Source of the DNA: Paenibacillus agilis
GTDB taxonomy: Bacteria; Bacillota; Bacilli; Paenibacillales; Paenibacillaceae
Direction: 5' to 3'
Length of the DNA stretch: 64,000 nucleotides
Assembly (NCBI RefSeq): GCF_007786455.1
Contig: NZ_VNJK01000003.1
Coordinates: 434,001 to 498,000, forward strand
This document shows positions 52,852 to 62,374 of this stretch, piece after piece. A model generated the notes under the pieces. It saw only the letters and a program-made list of their open reading frames with translations. It searched no databases and was not told the DNA's origin. Both the position numbers and the translations under genes were made by a program. Position 1 is the stretch's first letter, and each line of letters starts with the position of its first letter.

Positions 52852-53676
52852 TTATTCGCCTGCTATTTTAAATCCATAACGCTTAAAAATTTGCTGCGCC
52901 TCGGGCTGTTGAACATATGCCATCCATAGCTGAGCAGCTTCTAAATTACGTGTCTGCTGGATGATGCCAATCGGATAGATGATTGGATCATGATGCTTGG
53001 GACTCACAAAGTGAACGATTTTGGAGTTTTTCGCTACTAATGCGTCTGTACGATAAACAAAGCCAGCGTCGACATTTCCGGTATCTACATAGGAGAGAAC
53101 TTGGCGAACATCTTTTGTGAATACCGCTTTATTTTTAATGTCATTCCAAAAATGTAAGCGTTGTAACGTTTGTTCCGTATACATACCTGTGGAATCGGTC
53201 TCAGGGTCACCGATAGCAATGCGCTCCATTTCGCTTGAAGTTAGCTTCTCCAAGCTTGACCAAGTTTGTTTGTTCGTTGTGTTCACGATAACAACAAGCT
53301 CATTGCTTAGCAAATTACGCTGCTGGTTGTCAGTGACGAATCCAGACTTGATTAGACTGTTCATATGCTTGCTGCTAGCAGGCATAAATATATCCGTTGC
53401 TGCGCCTTGTTCAATCTGCTTCTGTAAAGCTCCGGAAGCTCCGAAATTGAGCTGTACCTCTACATGTGGGTATTTTCGCTCGAAGTTATCTTGTATCTCT
53501 ACTAGAACGGTTTGCAAGCTAGCATCTGCCGATACGACTAATGTCCCCTGTGCAGGATCGTTGTCACTAGACGGTGTTGAGGGTAACAGATTGCAGGAAT
53601 GCAGCAATAACACAGGCAGTAATAGATATGCGATTAGCGCACGGACTTTGCTGCGCTTCAGAATCGATTCCTTCAT
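52852..53676 (-). CDS. modA: Molybdate ABC transporter substrate-binding lipoprotein, ModA-like
   Basis: This 274-residue protein is a predicted lipoprotein: the signal segment ends LLLHSC with the lipidated cysteine at residue 28. The mature domain shows the ModA family pattern: LVVSADASLQTVLVEIQDNFE, VQLNFGASGALQKQIEQGAATDIFMPAS, NELVVIV, IAIGDPETDSTGMYTEQTL, and GNVDAGFVYRTDA. These correspond to the oxyanion-binding positions. It is an orphan in this window, with no modB or modC adjacent. Tungstate or another oxyanion is also possible. An AGGAAATAAACG site precedes ATG 53676. Confidence 0.9.
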   Translation of the reverse strand: MKESILKRSKVRALIAYLLLPVLLLHSCNLLPSTPSSDNDPAQGTLVVSADASLQTVLVEIQDNFERKYPHVEVQLNFGASGALQKQIEQGAATDIFMPASSKHMNSLIKSGFVTDNQQRNLLSNELVVIVNTTNKQTWSSLEKLTSSEMERIAIGDPETDSTGMYTEQTLQRLHFWNDIKNKAVFTKDVRQVLSYVDTGNVDAGFVYRTDALVAKNSKIVHFVSPKHHDPIIYPIGIIQQTRNLEAAQLWMAYVQQPEAQQIFKRYGFKIAGE

Positions 53677-53977
53677 TCGTTTATTTCCTCACTCATCCTT
53701 AATCATAGTAAATTCGAATTGATGCCCAAGCATATCCATTTTATTATAGAAGGAACGGTTCATACTTTCAATTTAAGAAGTATAGATGAAATGGAATTAT
53801 TAAATATCGCTTGAAAATAAATACAAGCTTGGTTTCTTGTATTTATCTCGGAAATCGTCATGAAACATAGCAATCTATCATAAGCTGAACTACATATTTA
53901 GATCCATGAAATATGCATAAGCTAGTTTGTTAATCCTACATTACCATTTGATTCGCCGCTGAAGGAGGATGCTAATC
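53677..53977. other. Divergent intergenic region, modA-like / polysaccharide deacetylase
   Basis: This roughly 300-bp AT-rich gap must contain two divergent promoters. A TACAAG-CTTGGTTT-CTTGTA inverted repeat (53821-53840) is the only structure noticed. No ModE-type or other known operator was recognised. Confidence 0.35.
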
Positions 53978-55435
53978 ATGAGAGTTTCTGAGAGAAGGAA
54001 TCTACACGCGCTAAGAAAGAGTTGGTCCAATACAATAGGTAAGATGCTTGTGTTGATGTTGACCGTAGTGTTCGTATTTGGAACGGCGGTCGATCCTATA
54101 GGAGCAAATAAAGCGGAGGATAGTGGACTCCAATTGTGGACAAAGCAAGTAGGTGATGCTGGAACTGCTGACGATTTTCTGGACAAGCCTTTCCGGCTAA
54201 GTGAGCGGGAAGCTCCACAATTACCGAAGCTCACTGCCTTCGATGAAATGGCTAATTCAGCTATTGCTGCCAAGGAACCTGTTCCTTCCTCTAGCAAAGT
54301 GGTCTATTTAACATTTGATGACGGTCCTAGCAAGCATACCGCCGATGTATTGGATATTTTGGAGCGAGAGAATGTGAAGGCTACATTTTTCGTTTTAGGC
54401 AAGCAAGTAAAACAGCATCCGGAGCTATTGAAGCGAATAGATAAAGAAGGGCATGCGATTGGTAATCATTCTTATAATCATGCTTACAAAAAGCTGTACA
54501 GCGACTTTCGTCATTTCTGGCAGCAAATCCGAGATACAGGTCAAGTGATCAAAGAGGTTGTTGGCTATGAACCTCGTCTCGTGCGCGCTCCGGGAGGCAC
54601 GTATTTGAATTTCGACCGGCAGTATTTTCAGCTGTTAAGCCAAGCTGGTTATATCGTACATGATTGGCATGTGGACAGTGGGGATTCCAAGCGATCGGGT
54701 GTTCCAGAAAGCGAGATTATGAAGTCGATCCGAGCTGGCGTGAGATTGCCGCATACGGTTGTGCTTATGCATGATAGTGCGGGGCATGGTGAGACGGTTA
54801 AGGCGCTGCCAGATATCATTAAATTTTACCGTGATAAAGGATATACCTTCGAGATAATGACGCCAGACTTGGAGCCTGTTCAATTCAAAGTTTCAACACG
54901 CAAGCGTTGGGAACGTAAGTCTGTTACACAGGCTTGGATCGATCAGCATGTGAAAGCTGTAGATGTACGAGGTGAGAAGCAGCCAGAACGCCAAGGGGAA
55001 CAACAATCAGGGAAGCAACCTGCAAAACAACCTGAGAAACAAGTTGAGCGACAAAATGATAGTTCGCTGCGCTTCAAAGCAACAACCGAAGTAGGAATGC
55101 TCAATTTGCAGCCAGGGCAGTACAAGCGAACACAACAGAATACGTATATTCCTGCACGTATACTGACTACTCATTTAGATGGAAACATTATCGTTTCTGA
55201 TAATCACTCAACTCAGATTGAGCTTCAATTTAAGCAAGGGACGATTACCGTGAATCGGGCGACAGGAGCTGCTGTTTGGCAGACTGATACGAGTGAACGT
55301 GAGCGCTTAATTTGGAAAGGGATCGAAGAAGACGGGGTGCTGTGGGTACCGCTTCGTCCGGTTCTGGATACGATAGGTGTTCCGTTGTTAAAGTATGAGT
55401 TCATCCCTTTGGAAATGGGGAAGATTGACGCTTAG
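53978..55435 (+). CDS. Polysaccharide deacetylase (NodB domain) with C-terminal copper-amine-oxidase-like domain
   Basis: This 485-residue exported or membrane-anchored protein has an N-terminal hydrophobic segment (residues 22-40). The NodB homology domain spans about residues 105-300: YLTFDDGPSKHT (catalytic Asp and metal Asp), AIGNHSYNHAY (metal His pair), RLVRAPGGTYLNFD (catalytic Arg), DWHVDSGDSK, and VVLMHDSAGHGETV. It probably deacetylates peptidoglycan GlcNAc or MurNAc, or a wall polysaccharide. A Gln/Lys/Pro linker (residues 330-355) precedes a C-terminal domain with NTYIPARILTTHLDG and VLWVPLRPVLDTIGVPLL, a copper-amine-oxidase-like surface module. ATG 53978 sits nine bases after AAGGAGG. 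Confidence 0.9.
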   Translation: MRVSERRNLHALRKSWSNTIGKMLVLMLTVVFVFGTAVDPIGANKAEDSGLQLWTKQVGDAGTADDFLDKPFRLSEREAPQLPKLTAFDEMANSAIAAKEPVPSSSKVVYLTFDDGPSKHTADVLDILERENVKATFFVLGKQVKQHPELLKRIDKEGHAIGNHSYNHAYKKLYSDFRHFWQQIRDTGQVIKEVVGYEPRLVRAPGGTYLNFDRQYFQLLSQAGYIVHDWHVDSGDSKRSGVPESEIMKSIRAGVRLPHTVVLMHDSAGHGETVKALPDIIKFYRDKGYTFEIMTPDLEPVQFKVSTRKRWERKSVTQAWIDQHVKAVDVRGEKQPERQGEQQSGKQPAKQPEKQVERQNDSSLRFKATTEVGMLNLQPGQYKRTQQNTYIPARILTTHLDGNIIVSDNHSTQIELQFKQGTITVNRATGAAVWQTDTSERERLIWKGIEEDGVLWVPLRPVLDTIGVPLLKYEFIPLEMGKIDA

Positions 55436-55796
55436 CCATACTTAAAGAAACTTTATTACGTATACTTTACATGCAAACATCAAACCTTCTATTTCACAAA
55501 TAAGATACAACAACTGATAGAAGATGCTTAAACATAAGCATCTTGTTCCCAGCTTGCTGATCTTCTCGTGACGTAGAAGGTTTTTTGCTATTTTGAGCTC
55601 CTGTGCCTCCTAGTCTAGCTGTCTATTTGTTTACAATTCATAGAATTGGGCGAGACTGAGACTAGCAAGCTAGCAGGCTTGGTAGGCCATGTCTAATCTA
55701 TTCCCAATCGATACATGGAGTTATTGATCGTTACAGTCAGGTGCGTGGAGTAGGTGAGGAAATCTTGTTGAAGGTAGATAGGGAGGTATCACTGCA
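55436..55796 (+). other. Intergenic region with branched terminator
   Basis: An outer pair AAACCTTCTA (55482-55491) with TAGAAGGTTT (55574-55583), followed by TTT, encloses a perfect hairpin AAGATGCTTA-AACA-TAAGCATCTT (55521-55544). The structure could terminate the deacetylase transcript. The remaining 200 bp before moxR hold its promoter, which was not resolved. Confidence 0.5.
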
Positions 55797-56969
55797 ATGA
55801 TAGATTGTTATGAAAATATAAAGGACAAGCCGAACTGGACGTCGAGCTTTGTTCAACATGATTTTCCACAGCTGTTGGAACAGCTCCAGCAGATCGTAGT
55901 GGGCAAGCCGGAGGTATTTCGACTTGCTTGCATTACGATGTTGTGTGGCGGGCATTTGCTGCTGGAGGGTGCTCCAGGTGTAGGAAAGACGCTGTTTGCT
56001 CGTACATTAGCGCAAGTTACTGCCGCTGATTATCGTCGCCTACAGATGACGCCGGATATGCTGCCGGCTGATGTAACAGGCAGTATGGTATTCGACCCTA
56101 ATGGAGGAGAGCTGCGTTATAGCGGAAGTCCATTGGAAGCTCATATCGTGCTTGCAGATGAGCTGAATCGAGCTTCAACACGTACACAGGCAGCTTTGCT
56201 GGAGGCGATGGAGGAAGGAACTATTTCAATCGATGGCGTGACACGTAAGCTGCCAGAGCCATTTATGCTTATTGCGACCCAAAATCCGCTATCGTTCGAA
56301 GGTACGTATCGCTTGTTGGAAGCTGAGTTGGATCGCTTCCTGATGAGATTGACGATGGAATATCCAGATCCGGAGATGGAGTCCAATATGCTTATTCAGC
56401 AATTGGCGTATGAAGGCTGCACGCGAAGAGTGCGCGCTGTCTTAACGCCAGATGAGTGGCTTTTGATACGGAAGCGAATCCGCAATCAGCATGTGGATGC
56501 GACCGTTTGTCGCTATATCGTGGAGTTGGTACAGGCGACGCGCAGCCACGCCGAGGTAGGGCTTGGCGTAAGCCCGCGCGGCTCTGCAGCGTTGCTGCGG
56601 GCGAGCCAAACGGAAGCGTTTCTGCACGGACGGGACTATGTTATACCCGCGGACGTGCAGGCCGTGGCGGTGCCGGTGCTAGCGCATCGGCTGCAGCTCC
56701 GCGGTGGGGAGGATGCCGTCGAGCGGCAGGCATCGGTTATCCAGGAGCTGCTGCTGTCTACACCGGTGCCGACATTCGGCCACAAGCTGCCGCGCACGCA
56801 TGCGAGTGCGGGCGGGAGCGGCAGCGAAGGAGGCCGCAAGGCGCGCCGAGCAGCTAAGCTGCTCCGACGCCCGGCCCATGCAGGCAGCAGCATGCATGAG
56901 CCGCTGCCTGCTTTGCTGCGCAAGCAGCGCCGAGCCAACGATTCGTGGCTCGGGGGTCTGTTCCGATGA
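55797..56969 (+). CDS. MoxR-family AAA+ ATPase
   Basis: This 390-residue ATPase is of the MoxR type, thought to act as a chaperone for maturation of partner complexes with DUF58/VWA proteins. Walker A is LLEGAPGVGKTLFART (residues 58-65), Walker B is IVLADELNRAS, sensor 1 is MLIATQNPL and the Arg region is ELDRFLMRL. The C-terminal lid contains EVGLGVSPRGSAALLRASQ. It extends about 60 residues past the usual end with a basic Gly/Ser/Arg tail (SAGGSGSEGGRKARRAAKLLRR). That tail lies in a GC-rich stretch dense in inverted repeats. The stop overlaps the DUF58 gene (ATGA). Confidence 0.92.
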   Translation: MIDCYENIKDKPNWTSSFVQHDFPQLLEQLQQIVVGKPEVFRLACITMLCGGHLLLEGAPGVGKTLFARTLAQVTAADYRRLQMTPDMLPADVTGSMVFDPNGGELRYSGSPLEAHIVLADELNRASTRTQAALLEAMEEGTISIDGVTRKLPEPFMLIATQNPLSFEGTYRLLEAELDRFLMRLTMEYPDPEMESNMLIQQLAYEGCTRRVRAVLTPDEWLLIRKRIRNQHVDATVCRYIVELVQATRSHAEVGLGVSPRGSAALLRASQTEAFLHGRDYVIPADVQAVAVPVLAHRLQLRGGEDAVERQASVIQELLLSTPVPTFGHKLPRTHASAGGSGSEGGRKARRAAKLLRRPAHAGSSMHEPLPALLRKQRRANDSWLGGLFR

Positions 56970-57048
56970 AGCCGCAGCTATTGCGGCTCAGCCTTGAGCA
57001 GCCTCACCGCAAGCAGTTCCGCCTGAAGCGGTCGAAGCCGCTCGAGGC
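56559..57048 (+). repeat. Second GC-rich segment dense in perfect inverted repeats
   Basis: Across the 3' end of the moxR gene and the start of the DUF58 gene lie GGGCTT/AAGCCC (56559-56575), GCCCGC/GCGGGC (56572-56602), GAGCAGC-TAA-GCTGCTC (56848-56864), CAGGCAGC/GCTGCCTG (56881-56910), GCTGC/GCAGC (56915-56928), AGCCGCA/TGCGGCT (56970-56988) and GCCT..AGCGG/CCGCT..AGGC (57021-57048). All are perfect with short loops and lie in coding DNA. Confidence 0.65.
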
Positions 57049-58468
57049 AATCGGAGCAGACCTAGGCGCTGCATGGCTGCGCCCAACAGCAGCCGGCCTG
57101 CTAGCGCTATTCCTGCTCGCATGGGGTGTAGCTGAGCGGCATGGAGCGCTTAGCTTCATGGGAGCCGCGCTGCTCGGCTATTGGCTCTTCGCCGCATGTA
57201 GCTGTCTGACCGCACCGCTGCGGCATATTCAAGCTGCTACAACGCGGTGCGGCCGCAAGATTGGTCCTGTCGAGACAGAGCTCGTCTGGACAACCACGAT
57301 TACTTCGCGGTCACGGCTGCCGCGAATTTGGCTGCAAGTCACAGAGGTGTGGCTGCGGGTAGACGAGCAAGGTGAGGTGCTGGACCAACTGTCCTGCACC
57401 CGTATGCTCTACCCAGGCAGCCAGCGCCGCCTTTCCTGCAAAATGAGCTTGCCTGCCGGGACAATGGGCATTTATCATCATGGAGGCACGTATATCGTAA
57501 CCGCCGATTTGCTTGGCTGGTGGCGTAGAGGACGGTTAATTCCCCCTATAGATCAGGAGGAACAGATACTAACTAAACAGCACGCTGACTCCGAATTAGA
57601 ACTGCATGCAGTCGGACAAAAACCTATAGATATAGAGCGGAGCTATGCGATTGTCGTCCCTTCTGCTGCTCAATGGGATAGCACTGACGGCTTGCAGCAG
57701 CTTCTCATGCAAATGTTGCGGGCTGAAGAAGCGTCCAAGGGAGTTTTCGATACGGAGGCCTATAACGAATCCGTAGATAAACTGCGGCAGCGGAATGCTT
57801 CACAAGGTATGATGGCCTCGATGGAGCTTCGTCCCTATCAGAAGGGAGATGCTTGGCGCTCCATTCAATGGCGGAACTATGCAAAGAGTCGTCAACTAGT
57901 TGTGCGTCCTCATCAAGCAATGGAGGTTAGCGACATGATTATCTTGTTCGATGATAGTTCAGTACAAGGGAATCTATTAAGCAAGGCTGCCTTTGCGGCA
58001 TTAATAGACACAACACTAGAGTGGGTATGGAGATTACAAAAGAGCGGTTATCGTGGGCGAATACAACTATTTCGAACATCAACAGAAACGTGGATACGAG
58101 GCTATGAATCGATCATCGTCCATCTTGCAGCGGGTAGGAGGCCAGGAGAAGAGGGGGCAAGTATAGGAAATGCAGTTCAGTCACCAATAGCATTACAGCG
58201 ATATTTTTCTGCTCAGTCAGCCGTAGTAGTCATTAGTCCTTATGACTCAACCTCACGGCTAGCATCGATTCAGTTTCATTATCAGATATCCAGCATTGCA
58301 TGTTGGATTCAATCCTCAACCCAGACGAAGATAACTGTACGAGATCTGGTCCCAAAGCTGGAATCACAAACAGAAGCAACAGCATGGCACTCGTCAGAAC
58401 GAATACCTATTGGGAGTCCCTTAAATAAGCATTCGGGAGGAAACGATGATGTTTCACTTCACAACTGA
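56966..58468 (+). CDS. DUF58 domain-containing protein
   Basis: This 500-residue protein begins at the ATG overlapping the moxR stop. Two membrane segments near residues 45-90 (AAGLLALFLLAWGVAE, GALSFMGAALLGYWLFAAC) are followed by a cytoplasmic VWA-like DUF58 domain. The signature LRPYQKGDAWRSIQWRNYAKSRQLVVRPHQ lies near residue 285, and MIILFDDSSVQ supplies the D-x-S segment typical of VWA folds. It is the usual partner of MoxR ATPases and of transglutaminase-like membrane proteins. Its reading frame ends inside the next gene by 23 bp. Confidence 0.9.
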   Translation: MKPQLLRLSLEQPHRKQFRLKRSKPLEAIGADLGAAWLRPTAAGLLALFLLAWGVAERHGALSFMGAALLGYWLFAACSCLTAPLRHIQAATTRCGRKIGPVETELVWTTTITSRSRLPRIWLQVTEVWLRVDEQGEVLDQLSCTRMLYPGSQRRLSCKMSLPAGTMGIYHHGGTYIVTADLLGWWRRGRLIPPIDQEEQILTKQHADSELELHAVGQKPIDIERSYAIVVPSAAQWDSTDGLQQLLMQMLRAEEASKGVFDTEAYNESVDKLRQRNASQGMMASMELRPYQKGDAWRSIQWRNYAKSRQLVVRPHQAMEVSDMIILFDDSSVQGNLLSKAAFAALIDTTLEWVWRLQKSGYRGRIQLFRTSTETWIRGYESIIVHLAAGRRPGEEGASIGNAVQSPIALQRYFSAQSAVVVISPYDSTSRLASIQFHYQISSIACWIQSSTQTKITVRDLVPKLESQTEATAWHSSERIPIGSPLNKHSGGNDDVSLHN

Positions 58469-61043
58469 GCGACAAGCGTTATCGTTTCTATCCAATAACA
58501 ACCGTTCTACAAGCATTATCCATTGGTGGAGCTGGCTAGGCTGCAACTTGCTGCTGATGGGATTGTTTGTAGAATGGCTTCTCCCTTTCTATCATTCACC
58601 CTATTTAAACATGTCCGTTCATTTAGGCACGTGGCTAGTACCTGTAGGTGCAGCTCTGTTGATAGGTTTATGCTGTTCATCCAAATGGCTGAAGGGTGGA
58701 CTTGTATGTTCGACCGTTCTGCTAGTCAGCACATGGGCAAGTTTAGAGGATGAAACGTGGCTGGGAAGCGTAGTATCCATGCCGTTGCAGCTTGTAAAAA
58801 CGATTCAAGCGTGGGCTGTGGATGTAGAAGGGATGGTCATGTTCTTTATAAAAGGGGATGACTACCGCTATTCAGATGTTGGTGAGCTCGCGCTAATATT
58901 GATGTTTATCATGTTGTTAAGCTTGCTTGTTCAATCGTTGATGATTTCTTCTTACTCCGTCAGTTTGTTCGGTTCAGCGACTATCGTATATTTGCTGCTG
59001 ATGGAAAAAATCATGGGTATCGACACAGGGGGTGGTCTTGTTCGTGCATTCCTATGGACGATAATTGCCATCTCATGGCTGCAATTGCAGCGTCAGCGTG
59101 AAGAAAGCGATCAAAACACGGCGTCATGGCCTGCTCGTTGGTGGGGGGCGACGATGTTACTGGCTGTTGTGTTAGTCGTGGGATACACACTATGGGCGAT
59201 GACGTTTACTAGCAGAAATCCTACTGTGTGGCCTGCACTTGAGTCATGGGTTCAAGAAAAATTCGAGAAACTAACAGACAGTGGCGATCGATTACAAGGG
59301 CGGACAAACAAAGATGGCCGGCCCATCGCAACGGTTGGATTGACAGGATACGGACAGGATGATCGTCAGCTTGGAATGCCAATTCGAATGAACAAAGCAG
59401 TGTTGTTTCGTGCAACCACCCCGCAGTCAACTTATTGGCGTGCTGAATCTAAACAATTGTATACAGGGCAAGGCTGGGATGTTCGAGATGATGGGGAGCG
59501 AGAAGAGAGTGTTCGCACGGCTTTGCCGTATAACAGCAATCCGTCCGGCCTAATGGCAGATGCATGGTCAGAACCATTTGAACAGCATTTGCGCTTTGAG
59601 CAGTTTCCTGCAGACATGCCCTTGCTGCATGGTGGGCGGCTCATTCAAGCTAAGTCGGGCAGCGATCAGCCGGAAGCCAATATCCAGTCACTTGCAGCTG
59701 CTCGTCAGCAACACGCAAAACTGTCACGGGAAGCAGTCACTATTAGTGATACAAAAGCATTAGCTTACACCGTTAAAGTAAGTCATTTTATCGGTACTCC
59801 AGCGTTGTTTGCTGGATTAACAGCTGCTGATGATCCGGAAGATGTGAAGCGTACATACACAGAGCTTCCAGAGAATTTGCCAAATAGAATCACGGAACTT
59901 ACAGCGAAACTGATAGAAGGTGCTTCTAACCGATATGAACGTGTTGAGCGTGTTCAACGCTACTTATTGGAGAACTATGTCTATACAACAGAAGCCACAT
60001 CTGTTCCAGAGGGAGAAACCGACTTTGTAGACCATTTCTTATTTGAGCAGCGGCAAGGTTACTGCGTGCATTTCTCCACGGCGATGGCGGTTATGCTGCG
60101 GACACAGGGTATTCCTACTCGATGGGTCAAAGGTTTTGCGCCAGGAGAGCCGGAAGCAGACGGCACCTACACGGTTCGTCATTCAGATGCACATGCGTGG
60201 GTGGAAGTATATATGCCAGAAGTGGGATGGGTGCCATTCGATCCAACACCTGCGAGAGGTATTGTTCCGGATGCGGAGCAGGCAGTGACGATTCCAGCAA
60301 GAGCAGATGTTATTCAAGGTGAAAATGGATCGTACGAGCTGAATGCACAGTTGTACAATGGAGCACTCGGAGGTACTGCAATGACAGTAGATGCGATACT
60401 GACAAATATGCAAAAGTGGATTCATCCACTATTGGAATCAGCTTATACAGCTATGAAAGTGGGCGGGGAATGGCTAATAACGACGACTTCTTCCTTCTGG
60501 AAACAGATGCTGACAGAGCTTGAAGCTTGGCAGGATCAAACATTTTGGGCAGATTGGCAAGCGATGCTAGTTACATTCTGGCAGATGGATGGTTGGATGC
60601 GACTGTGGTCGGCTTATCCGATATCTATGAGCATAGCAGCAGTTGTACTGCTTGTCGTGATAGGATGTATAGCACAATGGCTGATCGCAAGCATTTCGCG
60701 TAAATATCCACTATGGACATTGCGACGCTTGCTGCGCAAGCAGCAGCAAGATTACAACAGGAGCCGTGCGCTTCGTGTAGGTGAGCTGGCATGGTCTATC
60801 CTTCAACGTCGCCTAGGCGAACGGTTGCCAGGAATGACATTGGAGCATTATGTACAGGCCGGTTGTGAGAAAATGGGCAGTCAACTTACGTCTAGTGAGC
60901 GGGATGCTTTAGAAAGATTGATTGCATACAGCAATGAAATGCTATATGCAGTCGCAAATGAGCGTCCGAAGCAAGCAGATGAATTTGGGCGTATCTGTTC
61001 TGAATTATTTCCGAATAAAAGGCAGAGAGCAGCAGACTTTTAA
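58446..61043 (+). CDS. Transglutaminase-like membrane protein (TgpA family) with DUF4129
   Basis: This 865-residue protein has about six or seven N-terminal membrane segments (residues 20-230). A TgpA_N-type periplasmic-facing domain follows, then the transglutaminase core with the catalytic triad C540 (QRQGYCVHFSTAMAVMLR), H583 (SDAHAWVEVYM) and D599 (WVPFDPTP). One further membrane segment lies near residue 730 (IAAVVLLVVIGCIAQWL), and a C-terminal DUF4129 domain follows. This is the standard layout of the DUF3488/TgpA group, part of the conserved MoxR-DUF58-TgpA operon. The physiological role is not firmly known. GGGAGGAAACG precedes twin ATGs at 58446 and 58449. Confidence 0.91.
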   Translation: MMFHFTTERQALSFLSNNNRSTSIIHWWSWLGCNLLLMGLFVEWLLPFYHSPYLNMSVHLGTWLVPVGAALLIGLCCSSKWLKGGLVCSTVLLVSTWASLEDETWLGSVVSMPLQLVKTIQAWAVDVEGMVMFFIKGDDYRYSDVGELALILMFIMLLSLLVQSLMISSYSVSLFGSATIVYLLLMEKIMGIDTGGGLVRAFLWTIIAISWLQLQRQREESDQNTASWPARWWGATMLLAVVLVVGYTLWAMTFTSRNPTVWPALESWVQEKFEKLTDSGDRLQGRTNKDGRPIATVGLTGYGQDDRQLGMPIRMNKAVLFRATTPQSTYWRAESKQLYTGQGWDVRDDGEREESVRTALPYNSNPSGLMADAWSEPFEQHLRFEQFPADMPLLHGGRLIQAKSGSDQPEANIQSLAAARQQHAKLSREAVTISDTKALAYTVKVSHFIGTPALFAGLTAADDPEDVKRTYTELPENLPNRITELTAKLIEGASNRYERVERVQRYLLENYVYTTEATSVPEGETDFVDHFLFEQRQGYCVHFSTAMAVMLRTQGIPTRWVKGFAPGEPEADGTYTVRHSDAHAWVEVYMPEVGWVPFDPTPARGIVPDAEQAVTIPARADVIQGENGSYELNAQLYNGALGGTAMTVDAILTNMQKWIHPLLESAYTAMKVGGEWLITTTSSFWKQMLTELEAWQDQTFWADWQAMLVTFWQMDGWMRLWSAYPISMSIAAVVLLVVIGCIAQWLIASISRKYPLWTLRRLLRKQQQDYNRSRALRVGELAWSILQRRLGERLPGMTLEHYVQAGCEKMGSQLTSSERDALERLIAYSNEMLYAVANERPKQADEFGRICSELFPNKRQRAADF

Positions 61044-61062
61044 TGGCGTCTGCTGCTCTATT

Positions 61063-62055
61063 TTACGTATTTATCCGATACACACTAGACCGATGAATCA
61101 TACGAAACGGTAGCTCATGTCGTTCAGGTGGATCATCAGGCTGATCGAGCTGGTGCTTGAACAGCTCAAAAGCTTTTCGCCCGATATCATAGCTCGAAAG
61201 ATCAAACGTAGTCAGGCCGAGCACTTTGGCAATTGGTAAGTTATCGAAACCGATAATAGAAAAGGATTGCACGTCTGCTTCGCTATGGTTGCGCAGTTCC
61301 AGCATCATGCCGGCTGCTGACTGATCGCCTGCAACCAGCAGTGCAGTTGGACGTTCTTTCATTTGCAGCAATGTGCGGATAACCTCCGCACCATCTTCAA
61401 CATTGTAACAATGATGGAATCCCCACTCAGGGCGAAACGGCTCGCCAAGTTGATGCAGCGCTTCGCGATAGGCACGTATGCGCTTATCGCTGTTGTAGCT
61501 ATCTGGGCGACCGAGGCAATATCCGATCCTTCGATGCCCATATTCCATGAGTACATCCAACGCATGCTTCATCGTCTGATAGTGATCCATATAAATACTC
61601 GAAAAACGTTGTACATCTGTATATTCACAAGCAACAACAGGGCCATATACTTTATACGGCTCGATATCATGCCAAGACGATTGTCGTGAGCAAATAATAA
61701 CGCCATCGACCAGCTTATCGCGCAGCAACTGAAGTGCACGCTCTTCTTCACTTATACTATAGTCGGTTTGGCACAGGATGACCCGGTATTGGTGCTGCAG
61801 CGCTTCATAAGCAATGCCGTCAACAAGTCCTGAGAAGTAAGGATGATTTGCAAAAGGAAGCATGACCGCCACCATAAATGTTCGTCCTTTTGCCAAGTGA
61901 ACTGCATTTCGGTTTGGGGTATATTGCAACTGCTCCATCGCCTCTATAACTGCTTGGCGCTTGTCCTCGCTCACATAAGGATGGCCATTAAGTACACGTG
62001 ATACCGTCGTCACCGATACACCTGCTTCTTTTGCAATTTGACGAATGTTAGCCAA
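61063..62055 (-). CDS. LacI-family transcriptional regulator
   Basis: This 330-residue repressor has an N-terminal helix-turn-helix, NIRQIAKEAGVSVTTVSRVLNGHPYVSEDKR, the hinge TPNRNAVHLAKGRT, and a periplasmic-binding-protein-like effector domain. The start is taken as TTG 62055, six bases after AGAGGTG, which gives the canonical MANIRQIAKEAGVS; a GTG at 62064 is the alternative. The effector pocket shows VAVMLPFANHPYFSGLVDGI and IIGFDNLPIAKVLGLTTFD. The sugar ligand is unknown. The gene is divergent from a HAD phosphatase, and a perfect LacI-type palindrome lies between them. Confidence 0.92.
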   Translation of the reverse strand: MANIRQIAKEAGVSVTTVSRVLNGHPYVSEDKRQAVIEAMEQLQYTPNRNAVHLAKGRTFMVAVMLPFANHPYFSGLVDGIAYEALQHQYRVILCQTDYSISEEERALQLLRDKLVDGVIICSRQSSWHDIEPYKVYGPVVACEYTDVQRFSSIYMDHYQTMKHALDVLMEYGHRRIGYCLGRPDSYNSDKRIRAYREALHQLGEPFRPEWGFHHCYNVEDGAEVIRTLLQMKERPTALLVAGDQSAAGMMLELRNHSEADVQSFSIIGFDNLPIAKVLGLTTFDLSSYDIGRKAFELFKHQLDQPDDPPERHELPFRMIHRSSVYRINT

Positions 62056-62216
62056 TTCGTTCACCTCTGCTATGTATCGTTTACACTACTATCCTTTGAC
62101 CGTCATCGTTGTTTCTTCTACTCATTGTATACCAATTTTAGCAAAAGCCTCAAACTATGAGCTGTAATCGTAATTATCGTCAATCCTATCTTTCAAAAAA
62201 ATATTATGAAAAATAC

Positions 62217-62247
62217 TTGCTCTGAAACGCGTTTCATCCTTTATCTT
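62217..62247 (+). promoter_or_regulatory. LacI-family operator palindrome in the lacI/HAD intergenic region
   Basis: TGAAACGCGTTTCA (62223-62236) is a perfect 14-bp palindrome with the AACG/CGTT core of LacI-family operators. It directly follows a possible -35 (TTGCTC, 62217-62222) and precedes TATCTT (62242-62247). Binding of the divergent LacI-family repressor would block the HAD gene and might autoregulate the repressor. Confidence 0.7.
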
Positions 62248-62374
62248 GAATATGTAAGACGAGAAGAGCGAGGTCGGCGTTACCGTGTGGACGTTTTCGT
62301 CTGCAGCTCAGATGGGCGTGACGACCTTGTTTTTCTCTTGGCTCGTGGTATGAGAGATAAAGGAGGCACTAATA

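Noticed and set aside
53117-53722. A 201-codon open frame opposite the modA-like gene
   Set aside because: The ModA reading on the minus strand is well supported by family motifs and a lipobox.
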